Assembly (NCBI GenBank): GCA_965227935.1
Contig: CBDDGS010000055.1
Location: 1,178,001-1,242,000 of the forward strand
From: JAWPMT01 sp965227935
Lineage (GTDB): Bacteria; Bacteroidota; Bacteroidia; Cytophagales; Cyclobacteriaceae
Direction: 5' to 3'
DNA length: 64,000 bases
Below are positions 1 through 9,237 of the stretch, piece after piece. The translations under genes and the position numbers were made by a program. The notes under the pieces were generated by a model. It ran no database searches. It was given only the letters and a program-made list of their open reading frames with translations, and was not told the DNA's origin. How positions within the stretch are numbered: the first letter of the stretch is position 1; each line of letters opens with the position of its first letter.

Positions 1-1
1 C

Positions 2-457
2 AAGAAGGATGCCGGCGAGCTGGGCAGCGGACACACGGTGACGGCGCTGTACGAAGTGATCCCGGTGGGCGTGGAGAGCGAGTTCATCAAAGACGTCGAT
101 CCCCTGAAATATCAGACTACGACCACATCCGGCATGTCACAGTCCAAGGAGTGGCTGACGGTGAAGTTTCGATACAAGGACCCGGAGGCGTCGAAGAGCC
201 AACTGATAGTTGAGACGCTGTCAGGCAAACCCACACGCACGATGAGTGAGAACCTCCAGTGGGCATCGGCAGTAGCGGGCTTTGGCATGCTCTTGCGGGA
301 TTCCGAGTACAAGGGAGCGCTCAATTATGACAAGGTGTTGGAAATGGCGAAGAGTGCAAAGGGCGCTGATGAGTTTGGCTATCGCAATGAATTCATTCAG
401 CTCGTGAGCACTGCCAGAAGTCTGTTCCCACCTGTGGGAGCAACTTCCAGCCGCTAA
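2..457 (+). CDS. vWA/DUF3520 (YfbK-type) protein, C-terminal part
   Basis: The reading frame is open from base 2, so the gene begins outside the window and only about 151 C-terminal residues are seen. The segment begins with a GELGSGHTVTALYEVIP-type motif and ends with a helical tail. This matches what I know of the DUF3520 domain that follows a von Willebrand factor A domain in YfbK-like proteins of Bacteroidota. Such proteins are usually lipoproteins with an N-terminal CarboxypepD-like domain, but that part is not visible here. The molecular role is not established. The call rests on motif memory rather than a search. Confidence 0.75.
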   Translation, partial: KKDAGELGSGHTVTALYEVIPVGVESEFIKDVDPLKYQTTTTSGMSQSKEWLTVKFRYKDPEASKSQLIVETLSGKPTRTMSENLQWASAVAGFGMLLRDSEYKGALNYDKVLEMAKSAKGADEFGYRNEFIQLVSTARSLFPPVGATSSR

Positions 458-553
458 GAAAACTATCCCCACTTCCTGCGGATACAGGTGGTCCCGAGAC
501 TGTATTCCAGGGGGTGGGGTTTTGGCTTTTGGTGCGATTGGCGACTCCCTTGT

Positions 554-1381
554 CTACTGCGTTCCGTAGCTCAAAGTGTCTATTCGGATTCCATCAAAAG
601 ACGCAATACCGATCGTGTGAGATTCTAATTTTTCTTGAATGCTTCGCAGTTTATCGAGTGCTTGGCTATCCAGGGCGATTGAGAATTCATAGTTTTTATG
701 AACTGCGTCGAAAGAAGCATTTTCAGGAAGAAAAATAACCTGCCAGGCGGCATTCAGTGTTCTTGGGTAAGCGATGAATCCCTCCACTTGAAATGTGATA
801 TTGTTTGAACTTAGAAAAGTAGACAGCTCAGTCATACTTTCATGGAATGCCAATAGATCTGTTTCGTTGATCTGGTAAATCACGATTCTGGATTTTGGGA
901 AATCTCTGGACTCTACATTGTTTGTCGTACTCCAATTTGAGTATTGCTGGGTGACATTTCTTGTTACCGGTAGTTCTTTGAGGTCTTCACTTAGTGAGAA
1001 AATTTCATTGCGGTCCATTGAAGTACCAAATGCAGCGATGGCTGATGCGAATCCTTCAATACTACCGGGATGAGCGAAATTCTCCAGGGAGTCACTTATG
1101 CTGAGCAACCAATAGTGATCAGGAGCTTCGTAGTAGCATATCCAGTGGTAGGGATTATCCAAGCCGTTGGAAGCCGCAACCTGTACAAGCTGAGCCATGA
1201 GGAGCTCAAATTTTTCAGATTTATCCCTGGCGTCTATTCGAAGTAGTTGGGCGAAGACGCCTTTCGGATTAATCGTGGAGGTGCCGTCATGTCTGGTACT
1301 ATGTGAGCATCCACTGCTAAGAAGTACAACAATCAGAGTTGTGTAGATTGATATCAGAGCAACTTGATTCTTGATTTTCAT
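554..1381 (-). CDS. lipoprotein of unknown function
   Basis: About 275 residues from the ATG at 1381. An upstream in-frame start at 1408 would put extra residues before a clean signal, so 1381 is preferred. Lys-rich start, hydrophobic stretch and LLSSGC lipobox indicate a lipoprotein. The mature part has no motif I recognise. It shows two similar-looking halves, each with an aromatic-rich strand (HWICYYEAPDHYWLL, then a NAAWQVIFLP stretch), so an internal duplication is possible. No operon partner is obvious. Confidence 0.7.
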   Translation of the reverse strand: MKIKNQVALISIYTTLIVVLLSSGCSHSTRHDGTSTINPKGVFAQLLRIDARDKSEKFELLMAQLVQVAASNGLDNPYHWICYYEAPDHYWLLSISDSLENFAHPGSIEGFASAIAAFGTSMDRNEIFSLSEDLKELPVTRNVTQQYSNWSTTNNVESRDFPKSRIVIYQINETDLLAFHESMTELSTFLSSNNITFQVEGFIAYPRTLNAAWQVIFLPENASFDAVHKNYEFSIALDSQALDKLRSIQEKLESHTIGIASFDGIRIDTLSYGTQ

Positions 1382-1574
1382 GAACTCATACACAGCTTCC
1401 AAAATCATAGTTTCAAGTTATGAATTTGTCAGGTGGAGCTGCGATAATACAACAGCATTTTTAGTGACAGGCTATTTCCAATTCGCTAACAAGGTGCTAA
1501 AAGCGAGTCTTATAAGGGAAAAAGCACAAGCTCTCATTCGTCCAGTTTGTCAATGGGTAGATCTGTACGATCGA

Positions 1575-3587
1575 TTAGAACTTTACATCAATATTGAAGC
1601 CGACACCCAGGCCGCTGTGTTTTTTGAACTTGGCCTGGCTGGATGGTTTGAAATAGGTGCCTTTAGACAGTAATGAGAGAGGGAAGTAAATGCCTTCTCC
1701 TTTTTTGTTTTCTCCTTCGGAACCGACCCACTCAAGTGTGACCAATACATCATCCCTCAAAACGATGTCATGGGGTTTTAAGTCGAATGATATCGAGCCG
1801 GTTTGTTGGGGATCGATTGGGATGAATATGTTTTCCTTAAGAATGTTTTTACCAGGTTCACCATTTTCAAGGGCGTAAAAATTCAACCTGAAAATAGTTA
1901 CAGCGCTCAGCCGGTTGTACGTAATGGTAAAATTGAAGGCGTCCACGAACGTGGGCTGATGTCGAACTTTGATCTTTATCCCCATCTCAGCACCCAACTG
2001 ATCATAGCCAAAACCAGTCCCCAGGAATTTGGACTCTGTTTTATTACCCAATTTTCTTGCTTTGAGTGCCTTGGCGGTTACGACGACTTCCTGTAATTCG
2101 TCAAGGCTCTCCTCTATGTGGACAACCAGACTGTCTAGCATGTCTATCTCACCAATGATTGTCTCCAGGGAATTGTAGCCGATCATGGAAAACCGAAGTG
2201 TATCATCCCTAAAATCCTCTTTCAATCTCAAACTGAACGCCCCCCTTGCATCAGTCACGGTCCCCCAATCCTGATTCAAAACACCAATGTTGACGAATGG
2301 CAGAGGGGAGGAAGTGTTTTTATCGACCACTAGCCCTTTGATTGTGTATTCGGTAGGACGTTCGTCCTCTCTCTCAATATCAAAGGGCTGGTTGGTGGTG
2401 TTGGGCCTTGCGCTGAGATCAGTCCAAAAAGGCTGAAATGCACCTGTTCCGTTCAGTGTGGTATTGAAGAAATTGATGGAGACTTTTTCGATGTTTCCAT
2501 AAATAGCCAAAGTCTCTTCGGATGAATTGAGGATGGAGGGGATACACACAAAGTCCGAATGCGTGCTATTGGCAAACCTCAAATAGTACTTTTCATTGTC
2601 AAATTCCTTGTAGTAGTGGTATTCAGAAGTAGGTCGAAATTCATCCACCTTGTCTCCACTTTCCAGGTACAGGTAGTCAAAAGTTTGACTTTTTGGATCT
2701 AGCAGATTGCTATCATGGATTTCCCTGATAAAGCGGTCATTGTCCAGACCAGACGCCCCATCTGCGTAGATGTTTGCATCCGTTTCACCGAAGTAGTGCG
2801 TCTCGGTACCATCCAGTGAGATCATGGCCCCGATGTTTGGGTTTCTACTGGCAAAGACCGCCGCACTCATCCCACCCCAACTACATCCGAGAATCCCAAT
2901 GCGGCTGCTATCGACGTGAAATGCTGTTTTCCCTTCTATGAAATGCTCGATGACAAACTCGGCATCATAAACCTGCTCCAGCATATCTTCTTTTTGGTTG
3001 GTCATGTCTCCCGGGTATCTGCCAACAGAACCGATGGCAATGACAATAAATCCATTTTGTGCCAGCTTCTCGAGCACCTTATAATTCTCAAAACCCATAC
3101 CGTTGAATCCGGCCATATAGACAATGACTGGATGCTGAGCATCGGAGGGAATCAGGTTTTGAAAGCTCTCCGTTCGAATACCCAGGAGTGATTTTCCATC
3201 GGTTCCGATGCCCAATTGGGCCACATACAGTGAAGCGAGCTCCTCTGTCAATCCCGTGTAATCGGTATCATCCTGAAACTCCAGGGCTCGCTGTTCCAAT
3301 AATTGAAAAAGGTCTCCGAAATACATGGGTTCTCCTACCTCTTGAGTGGAGGGATACCAGATATCAACCTCTATGGGTCGAAAGTGCAAGGGGTCAGTCC
3401 TGGAGGTATTGGGCTTGTAAGTTCGGCTGGTATCCTTGAGGTGCAATGTCTTGAATCCAGCAGAATACCGATCTGACACACCTGTCTGCCCAATCAAAAT
3501 CGTCGGAATTACAGACAGGAAGAAGGTGATGATGGCTATTCTCGGCAAAGGATAAACAGTCAAAATTTTGTCGAAATAATGATTCAC
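1575..3587 (-). CDS. secreted alpha/beta hydrolase fused to a carboxypeptidase-regulatory-like domain
   Basis: About 670 residues, GTG start. A hydrophobic leader (residues 10-33) indicates export. Residues about 60-400 form an alpha/beta hydrolase of the acetylhydrolase/dienelactone hydrolase type, with the nucleophile elbow GCSWGG and a probable acid/His region before SFVCIPS-like strands (HSDFVC). Residues about 415-500 look like the beta-sandwich found at the start of TonB-dependent receptors and CarboxypepD_reg-like proteins (a KGLVVDKNTSSPLPFVNIG pattern, then a GAFSLRL repeat). The last 150 residues are beta-rich and unassigned. The hydrolase plus regulatory-domain order is unusual. 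The substrate cannot be read from the sequence. Confidence 0.75.
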   Translation of the reverse strand: MNHYFDKILTVYPLPRIAIITFFLSVIPTILIGQTGVSDRYSAGFKTLHLKDTSRTYKPNTSRTDPLHFRPIEVDIWYPSTQEVGEPMYFGDLFQLLEQRALEFQDDTDYTGLTEELASLYVAQLGIGTDGKSLLGIRTESFQNLIPSDAQHPVIVYMAGFNGMGFENYKVLEKLAQNGFIVIAIGSVGRYPGDMTNQKEDMLEQVYDAEFVIEHFIEGKTAFHVDSSRIGILGCSWGGMSAAVFASRNPNIGAMISLDGTETHYFGETDANIYADGASGLDNDRFIREIHDSNLLDPKSQTFDYLYLESGDKVDEFRPTSEYHYYKEFDNEKYYLRFANSTHSDFVCIPSILNSSEETLAIYGNIEKVSINFFNTTLNGTGAFQPFWTDLSARPNTTNQPFDIEREDERPTEYTIKGLVVDKNTSSPLPFVNIGVLNQDWGTVTDARGAFSLRLKEDFRDDTLRFSMIGYNSLETIIGEIDMLDSLVVHIEESLDELQEVVVTAKALKARKLGNKTESKFLGTGFGYDQLGAEMGIKIKVRHQPTFVDAFNFTITYNRLSAVTIFRLNFYALENGEPGKNILKENIFIPIDPQQTGSISFDLKPHDIVLRDDVLVTLEWVGSEGENKKGEGIYFPLSLLSKGTYFKPSSQAKFKKHSGLGVGFNIDVKF

Positions 3588-3632
3588 TCAGTAGCGTATT
3601 CCCTGTTGAGGATACCGGTTCGCTACATCCCC

Positions 3633-3745
3633 AACGCTATAGTGGCCTTGCCAGTTACACCTGGGGCACTCAGCCTGGTACGAACACGAACCCACAAACC
3701 CAAAATAGTGCAACCAGGGATCACTTGTGGACCTTGAGTGATTGC
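3633..3745. repeat. possible remnant of the array repeat
   Basis: Begins AACGCTATAGTGGC and contains AAAATAGTGCAACCAGGGATCAC, split here as AAAATAGTGCAACC then a diverged tail, and ends near GAGTGATTGC. The first two blocks match the array repeat at 51708 (AACGCTATAACT and ACAAAATAGTGCAACC). It lies 48-54 kb from the intact copies and could be a decayed relic or a chance hit. Low confidence. Confidence 0.3.
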
Positions 3746-3776
3746 ATTTGGAGAGAGATCGTAAGGGATGCTGGCG

Positions 3777-4400
3777 CTAATTCTCCCGCATCTTTTTTTG
3801 AAAATCTCGTTTCAGCCTGTTGAGCTTTTTGGTGATGGTCTCACGGTTCTTTGCAGACTTCACCCACTGCGGCAGGTTGGTTATCATCGAATACTTGTGC
3901 CTGCCATCGTCTGATCGCAGAGTCGCCTCTACATACTCGAGGAGGTAGTCCAGGTGATTGATATTATAGAGCCAAAGCGTATGATCTTTTACGCTTGTCT
4001 GCAGCCACAGATCAAATCCAAAGTAGGGTTCAGTCGCTGTATCCTTGTGATAGCGGTACCAATTGATGTTGAAGTCATCGTTGGTATTGCAGGCGTCGCA
4101 GGCGATGGTCATCGATGGGTGTGGATCCCTTGTTGGTGCAGTCGAGTGAATGACCCGCGTACCACATTTGCCGCAAGGCTGATTGACAAAGCCCTGTACG
4201 TACCCTGACCAGTTACTCGTGTCTGATTCGCGGAACGCACAACGGGTACATGCACAAGTCGCATTGTGTTTCACAGGAAGGCGCGCAGTGGAAGCCTGCA
4301 GTTGTGTCACGATTCGCGCTGGCTCACCGCATTTTGGGCAGGAGACCCAGACCTCTTCGCTAAAATAGGCGGTGGGATAGGGCGGTTGACTGAATTTCAT
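3777..4400 (-). CDS. zinc-ribbon protein of unknown function
   Basis: 207 residues, no leader. Four CxxC knuckles (SCPKCG, CACTRC, PCGKCG, ACDAC) in the first 110 residues predict two zinc-binding ribbons. The C-terminal half has a WLYNINHLDYLLEYVEATLR helix region and a basic, Lys/Arg-rich tail. The architecture resembles hypothetical TFIIB-type zinc ribbon proteins of Bacteroidota; a nucleic-acid or protein-binding role is inference only. Confidence 0.65.
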   Translation of the reverse strand: MKFSQPPYPTAYFSEEVWVSCPKCGEPARIVTQLQASTARLPVKHNATCACTRCAFRESDTSNWSGYVQGFVNQPCGKCGTRVIHSTAPTRDPHPSMTIACDACNTNDDFNINWYRYHKDTATEPYFGFDLWLQTSVKDHTLWLYNINHLDYLLEYVEATLRSDDGRHKYSMITNLPQWVKSAKNRETITKKLNRLKRDFQKKMREN

Positions 4401-4491
4401 TTTGTTGACTTGTCCATGGTATACAACGACACGACTATGTGCTTCCCCGATGCCTTAGCGAGGGATAGCCGTATAGACGATGTTGTCGGCA

Positions 4492-5424
4492 TTATTTCCT
4501 TTGATGATGTCTTTCAATTTCCTCATCTGATAACTGGAGGAATCTAGCGGCATTATTATAGAAGATGTCCCTTTTTTGTTCTTCCGTTAAGTACTCAGCT
4601 GATTTGATTGATTCAATTGCCAATTCAATTGATTTTGGCCAAACCATCTGATCTGTTCCAAACATTATTCTTTTACCAAACCCTGCCCCTACTAGCCTTT
4701 TTAGATAAAAATGAAATTCTTCTTGAGGAATTGCCCAATTGATTAATGCGATGTCAACATATAGCTGAGGGTATAGATACATCATGTTTATCGTTTCATC
4801 CAGCATCGGCCATCCTGCATGCATTATAAATATTCTCAGTTCAGGATGGGCAATTAGAACTTCCTCTAACAATATCGGATTACCAAGGGAAGCACGAAAA
4901 TCTGTCTCTCCATTTATGTTTCCTCCAGGCGGCCCTAATCCAATATGGATTCCTACTGGTATATTTTGCCTTTCTGCCACTTCCCAGATTGGATTAAGGA
5001 TTGTGTCATTGGGAGCTACATTAAAGTATTGAGTTACAATTTCTCCCAGGGCAACCCACTTCCCTGATTCAATTTCCTTTTCAATAGACCCAAGGTCAAG
5101 ATGGTCGGGATGGGTAAGCAACAAACTAGGGTATATTCGGTCTGGAATTTTTTCTTTCCATTCTTGAACTAGCTCATTTCCTGTAGTTAAACAAATCAAA
5201 TTATGCTCTTCAATCAATTCAAAGGTCTGTCTTTCTAGTTCTTCATTTGTCTGAACTTTCACTAGTCCTAAATCCTTTCTTACATATTTTGACAATGTAT
5301 GAATTATTGGGTCTTCTGAGTTATGAGCATGGAGATGGACATCAATTATGGGGAGATTTTGACCTACTGAGGCAATTGCAATAGTAATAATCAACAAGGC
5401 AGTCAATCCATTTCTCTTATTCAT
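4492..5424 (-). CDS. secreted amidohydrolase (amidohydrolase_2 family)
   Basis: 310 residues with an N-terminal signal peptide (MNKRNGLTALLIITIAIA). A TIM-barrel metal hydrolase is indicated by the HxH motif in DVHLHAH, a second-strand His in VGIHIGLG, IMHAGWP, and an Asp in the FGTDQMVWP strand near the C-terminus. This is the usual metal-ligand order of the amidohydrolase_2 (ACMSD-like) group. The substrate is unknown. Composition is AT-richer than the neighbouring AraC gene. Confidence 0.8.
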   Translation of the reverse strand: MNKRNGLTALLIITIAIASVGQNLPIIDVHLHAHNSEDPIIHTLSKYVRKDLGLVKVQTNEELERQTFELIEEHNLICLTTGNELVQEWKEKIPDRIYPSLLLTHPDHLDLGSIEKEIESGKWVALGEIVTQYFNVAPNDTILNPIWEVAERQNIPVGIHIGLGPPGGNINGETDFRASLGNPILLEEVLIAHPELRIFIMHAGWPMLDETINMMYLYPQLYVDIALINWAIPQEEFHFYLKRLVGAGFGKRIMFGTDQMVWPKSIELAIESIKSAEYLTEEQKRDIFYNNAARFLQLSDEEIERHHQRK

Positions 5425-5565
5425 AGTTATTGATTTTCAAATGCCGACAACAGTGCAATATGTAACACCTGGCCGAGAAACTCCTCAACAGTCGGATAGC
5501 AAGTCAGCAGGGATCACATCTATTGGTAAAACCCCCAGTAGATAGAATCACCTATCTTTCTCACC

Positions 5566-6663
5566 GTGACCGTACCTATTGACCTTCGCGACATACTGAT
5601 TCTCATTGGGGTGGGCAATGGATTGCTCATGTCTATGTACATGCTGTTGGGACGCGAACGGTCACTGGCCCGCTCGCTGCTCGGGCTTCTGATTATCTGC
5701 CTGTCGTTCAATGTCCTGTTGTTCATCATTCTCAAGTACCGGGTCTACGACAACTATCCTGTTTTGCACTGGCTGCCATTTGGTCTCTCCTTCATCATCG
5801 GGCCGCTGCTTTACTTCTATGTGCAGGCCGTCATTTCCAGCGCCTTCAAAATGACCATCAAACAGTACCGCCACTTTCTACTGATCCTGCTGGACTACCC
5901 TCACAGCGTCTATCATATCATCTACGGTCGAGGCGTCGCGCATCTGGACTTGCATTATGTCCTGGATAAGTTCTCACTGTTCTCGTTGATCCCGAACGGG
6001 ATTTACCTTTTCCTGACCTTCAAGGTCATCAAGAAGTACAATCGGGAGCTCCCCAACTACCTATCAAACACGCAGCGTTTTCGCCTTCAATGGCTGAGTA
6101 ATTCCATCCTGGCGTGGAGTGGCCTTTTTCTCGTGGGCCTCGTCTATGGAGCTGTGGATTTCATCGTCGACTTTGGATTTGAGGAGGCCTATTTTATTAA
6201 CTTCATTTTCACGATCACCATCATCTGGCTAGGCATCAAGGGACTCAGTCAGGAACAGAATGCCACGGACCTTCCCAAACAGCCACCACAAATCCTGGAA
6301 CTCGAGACCAGTGACCGGATCATCGAAAAGCTGCGAAAGACCATGGCAGAGCAGAAGTTGTACTTGTTGCCCGACTTGACGCTTCGCAATATCGAGGACC
6401 AACTTGGATTCTCCTCCAAGGATATCTCAATGGCCATCAACCAATCTTTGAAGAAGAACTTCTACCAGTATGTGAACCAATACCGGGTGGAAGAATTCAA
6501 GGAAAGAGCGGTTGATCCTGCCAACAGTCACCTCACCCTTTTTGGTATCGCCCAGGAGTGTGGGTTTAGCTCCAAGGCTACCTTCAACCGCGTATTCAAG
6601 TCCGGTACGGGGCTTTCTCCCAAGGAATATCTGGCCCAGCAGGGCAGTAATACGTCTCAGTAA
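5566..6663 (+). CDS. AraC-family regulator with membrane-spanning N-terminus
   Basis: 365 residues from a GTG start; the first helix begins immediately after, so this start preserves all membrane segments. Residues about 10-235 contain roughly seven hydrophobic helices. Residues about 260-360 carry the two helix-turn-helix units of AraC/XylS, ending with the signature GFSSKATFNRVFKSGTGLSPKEYL. Such proteins are common in Bacteroidota and are thought to sense signals at the membrane. The gene lies 87 bp before a secreted serine hydrolase on the same strand, which is a plausible target. Confidence 0.88.
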   Translation: MTVPIDLRDILILIGVGNGLLMSMYMLLGRERSLARSLLGLLIICLSFNVLLFIILKYRVYDNYPVLHWLPFGLSFIIGPLLYFYVQAVISSAFKMTIKQYRHFLLILLDYPHSVYHIIYGRGVAHLDLHYVLDKFSLFSLIPNGIYLFLTFKVIKKYNRELPNYLSNTQRFRLQWLSNSILAWSGLFLVGLVYGAVDFIVDFGFEEAYFINFIFTITIIWLGIKGLSQEQNATDLPKQPPQILELETSDRIIEKLRKTMAEQKLYLLPDLTLRNIEDQLGFSSKDISMAINQSLKKNFYQYVNQYRVEEFKERAVDPANSHLTLFGIAQECGFSSKATFNRVFKSGTGLSPKEYLAQQGSNTSQ

Positions 6664-6750
6664 AGTCTATTGAGACCTTGTGAGCCGTCAATGGCTTTCT
6701 CTTCGTGATGACCCTCCGTTCTTTTGAGGAAATCAAAAAATTCGAAAGTA

Positions 6751-7839
6751 ATGAAAGGTCTTATTCATCTAGTCACATTGCTGATCCTCTGTCACACGGG
6801 GCTCGCGCAAAACAAAGAAAAGTTCGAAGTCGCCGCTTACTGTGAGTCCATCGCTACTGCGCGTAGCTATATTGATTCCCTGCGAAATGCGCTGGGAGCC
6901 CCCGGGCTGGCCATAGCCGTAAGCATCAGGGATCAGCTCGTCTGGTCCGAAGGATTTGGCTATGCCAATATCGAAAAACAGGAACCCGCCCATCGCACGA
7001 CGAAGTTCCGGATCGGGAGTGTCTCCAAGTCCCTGGCCTCCATCGGCATGGCCAGACTGGTAGAGGACCAGCAACTTGATCTCGATCAACAGGTGCAATC
7101 TTATCTGCCTGACTTCCCTGAGAAGGAATACCCCTTCACGGTACGGCAGCTGGCAACACATCAGTCGGGGATCCCCCACTACAGAGCGACGGATTTCTTT
7201 ATCAACCGCCATTTTGACTCTGTCACCGAGAGCCTCGAGGTTTTCGAAAAGAGGAAACTGAAGTTCGAGCCGGGCTCCGACTTTCAATACAGCACATTTG
7301 GCTATGTCCTACTGAGCGCGGTGATGGAGCAGGCTTCGGGGACACCCTTCCTCGAGTACATGGACGAGGCGATCTTCGAGCCTTTGGGGGTGAAGAATAC
7401 CATCGCTGATGATGTCACCATGGCGATCGCAGACAGGGCGGAGTTTTACAAAGCTGGAAAGGACAAGCCTGTCAAAGACTTCGATTTGAGCTATAAGTGG
7501 GCCGGCGGGGGCTACCTCTCGACGGCAGAGGATCTTGTTCGGATCATCGATGGCATGGACGAGTTATTGAGCGCGTCGACTGTTGAGGAATTGTGGACTC
7601 CCGTGCCGTTGCAAAGCGGGGAGATGAACCCTCAATCCTATGCACTGGGATGGAGGGTGTACGCGACCAAATCGGGTGAGGAGGTCATTCATCATGGGGG
7701 CGTCTCCCCTGGCGGAAGGGCTTTCGTAGCAACCCTTCCCGGGAGAAACATCACCGTCGCTATACTCGCCAACGCCTCGGTTCGCTATGGTCTGAAAGAG
7801 GCCCTCAGTATCACTGGATTTTTCAACGAAAAAAACTGA
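6751..7839 (+). CDS. secreted beta-lactamase-fold serine hydrolase
   Basis: About 362 residues from the ATG at 6751. An in-frame TTG at 6724 adds nine charged residues and is less likely. A signal peptide ends near TGLAQ. Class C beta-lactamase/DD-peptidase fold motifs are complete: SVSK (SxxK nucleophile and base), YSTFGY (Tyr motif) and HHGGVSPGG (HxG near the C-terminus). The real substrate could be a peptide, ester or amide; antibiotic resistance should not be assumed. It follows the AraC gene and is followed after 4 bp by a small lipoprotein gene. Confidence 0.87.
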   Translation: MKGLIHLVTLLILCHTGLAQNKEKFEVAAYCESIATARSYIDSLRNALGAPGLAIAVSIRDQLVWSEGFGYANIEKQEPAHRTTKFRIGSVSKSLASIGMARLVEDQQLDLDQQVQSYLPDFPEKEYPFTVRQLATHQSGIPHYRATDFFINRHFDSVTESLEVFEKRKLKFEPGSDFQYSTFGYVLLSAVMEQASGTPFLEYMDEAIFEPLGVKNTIADDVTMAIADRAEFYKAGKDKPVKDFDLSYKWAGGGYLSTAEDLVRIIDGMDELLSASTVEELWTPVPLQSGEMNPQSYALGWRVYATKSGEEVIHHGGVSPGGRAFVATLPGRNITVAILANASVRYGLKEALSITGFFNEKN

Positions 7840-7843
7840 AACT

Positions 7844-8065
7844 ATGAATTTGGCATTAAAAATCGGATACCTAGTGCTCCTCCTGATGGTCGTGGGCTGT
7901 CATCCGCGAGGAAGCAAGACAGAAATAGTGACAACGTCGGAATACAGAGACCTTGCCCTTCGGGACAGTCTCCGGCACCAGGGAAGAAACAGGGAGAGAG
8001 GTAGGCATGAGGGACGCAAAGAGAGAGGGAAGTGGGACAAGTACCGAATGCTGCGAATGCCGTAA
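7844..8065 (+). CDS. small lipoprotein
   Basis: 73 residues, starting 4 bp after the stop of the serine hydrolase, so probably translated from the same transcript. Signal and lipobox are clear (LVLLLMVVGC). The mature part is short, highly charged and Arg-rich (RHQGRNRERGRHEGRKERG) and probably disordered. No family is recognised. Other long frames over this segment are shadows. Confidence 0.55.
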   Translation: MNLALKIGYLVLLLMVVGCHPRGSKTEIVTTSEYRDLALRDSLRHQGRNRERGRHEGRKERGKWDKYRMLRMP

Positions 8066-8168
8066 TCGAACGGAATGCAAGCGAGGTCACCGAGGCCGTC
8101 CATAGAGCGGCTTTCTCGCTTTGCGGGAATCTGGCTTGACCGTCAATATTCAGTAGAATTCCGTACCA

Positions 8169-8648
8169 TTGTCGCTAGTGGGAAATGAAGTAACACACAA
8201 GACCTGGACATTGGAGCTGACCAAAAGAGACTTGAAGAAACTCAGGTTTCAGCGGATCATGAGCTTGATGCTTACGAGTATGCTTTTCTTCGCCGTGGCG
8301 ATGATGAGCATTCTTGGTGTGGCCATCGTGTTGGGTGACAGCGACTATACGGCCGGGTTCTTTCTTGCTGTTGGTGTTGCCTTTTTCTTGTTCTTTGCCA
8401 TGTGGTCACGCCGCCATTATAGGAGGCTGAAGGCAGACGTAAGGGGAGGAGTCAAAGAAGCGGTACAGGGTGCCCTTGAAGACAAGGTCCGGCATCGGGC
8501 CAACTGCGAGTTCACGATCGATGGAAAGAAGTATCACGTCGATATCGATGCCTACTACGAATACGACAAGGGAGATCAGGTCCTCATTTCCTATGGGCCA
8601 GCATCGAGGGTCATGCTGCAGATGGAGAAGATCGATAGGAAGGATTAG
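8169..8648 (+). CDS. two-helix membrane protein of unknown function
   Basis: Up to 159 residues; the first possible start is TTG at 8169 and GTG at 8178 is an alternative. A basic N-terminal segment (ELTKRDLKKLRFQR) is followed by two membrane helices (about 30-52 and 60-80), then a cytoplasmic or periplasmic part ending in a small beta domain (FTIDGKKYHVDIDAYYEYDKGDQVLISY). This resembles proteins that end in an OB-like beta barrel, but no family is claimed. Confidence 0.6.
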   Translation: MSLVGNEVTHKTWTLELTKRDLKKLRFQRIMSLMLTSMLFFAVAMMSILGVAIVLGDSDYTAGFFLAVGVAFFLFFAMWSRRHYRRLKADVRGGVKEAVQGALEDKVRHRANCEFTIDGKKYHVDIDAYYEYDKGDQVLISYGPASRVMLQMEKIDRKD

Positions 8649-8704
8649 GCTCTTATTGCCACTTTCAGACCGCCGGTAAAAGATCTATTCGAAGTTAAAA
8701 AACG

Positions 8705-9217
8705 CTAATCCCCCTCCCGACTTTCTGTCGCCACCAGCTTCTGCTTGTAAGCGTCCATTCGTGCATTGGCATTGCTGTCCACGAACAAGATGCACACCAT
8801 CATGGCGATGGTCGTGATGCCGATCGCGCGCCCTAGTGGCGTGTCGATAAAGACAATCAGTAAGGCAGCTGCCACGATAATGAATGGGATGACTTTGAAA
8901 ACGATGGTCCTGTACTCTGCCATCGCTTTGTCGGCGCGGGCAATTTCCGATTTGATGAAGGCTGGCGTATCCGTCTCATAAGCAGCTGGTAGGCTTGTGA
9001 CCCTCGACTTATTGGTGAAGAACAGTCCAAGACCAATGGTCAGCAGCAAAATGCCCGCGACAAGTGTAGGGAATATGAACGCCTTGGCTGTCGCAGTCCT
9101 TCCCAATTGCCAGAATCCCACTGTCCCGAGAACAAACATGATCCCGAAAAGAATGAAAAATGTGGATGAGAAGACTTCGTCTTTGGCCCATTGTGTGGCC
9201 GCTTTTACTAACTCCAT
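8705..9217 (-). CDS. four-helix membrane protein of unknown function
   Basis: 170 residues with helices at about 18-36, 45-66, 105-123 and 128-146 and a charged linker between the pairs. No motif is recognised. It lies 20 bp upstream of the AraC gene on the same strand, so the two may be co-transcribed, this gene after the SDR-AraC pair being read in the same direction. Confidence 0.65.
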   Translation of the reverse strand: MELVKAATQWAKDEVFSSTFFILFGIMFVLGTVGFWQLGRTATAKAFIFPTLVAGILLLTIGLGLFFTNKSRVTSLPAAYETDTPAFIKSEIARADKAMAEYRTIVFKVIPFIIVAAALLIVFIDTPLGRAIGITTIAMMVCILFVDSNANARMDAYKQKLVATESREGD

Positions 9218-9237
9218 TTGTGCGCTGTTTTAAGTAA

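Noticed and set aside
221..472. Minus-strand frames over the vWA gene
   Set aside because: Shadows of a well-supported gene; no start context or family pattern.
6751..7839. Antibiotic-resistance beta-lactamase
   Set aside because: Only the general serine hydrolase fold motifs are visible; the family includes many peptidases and esterases.
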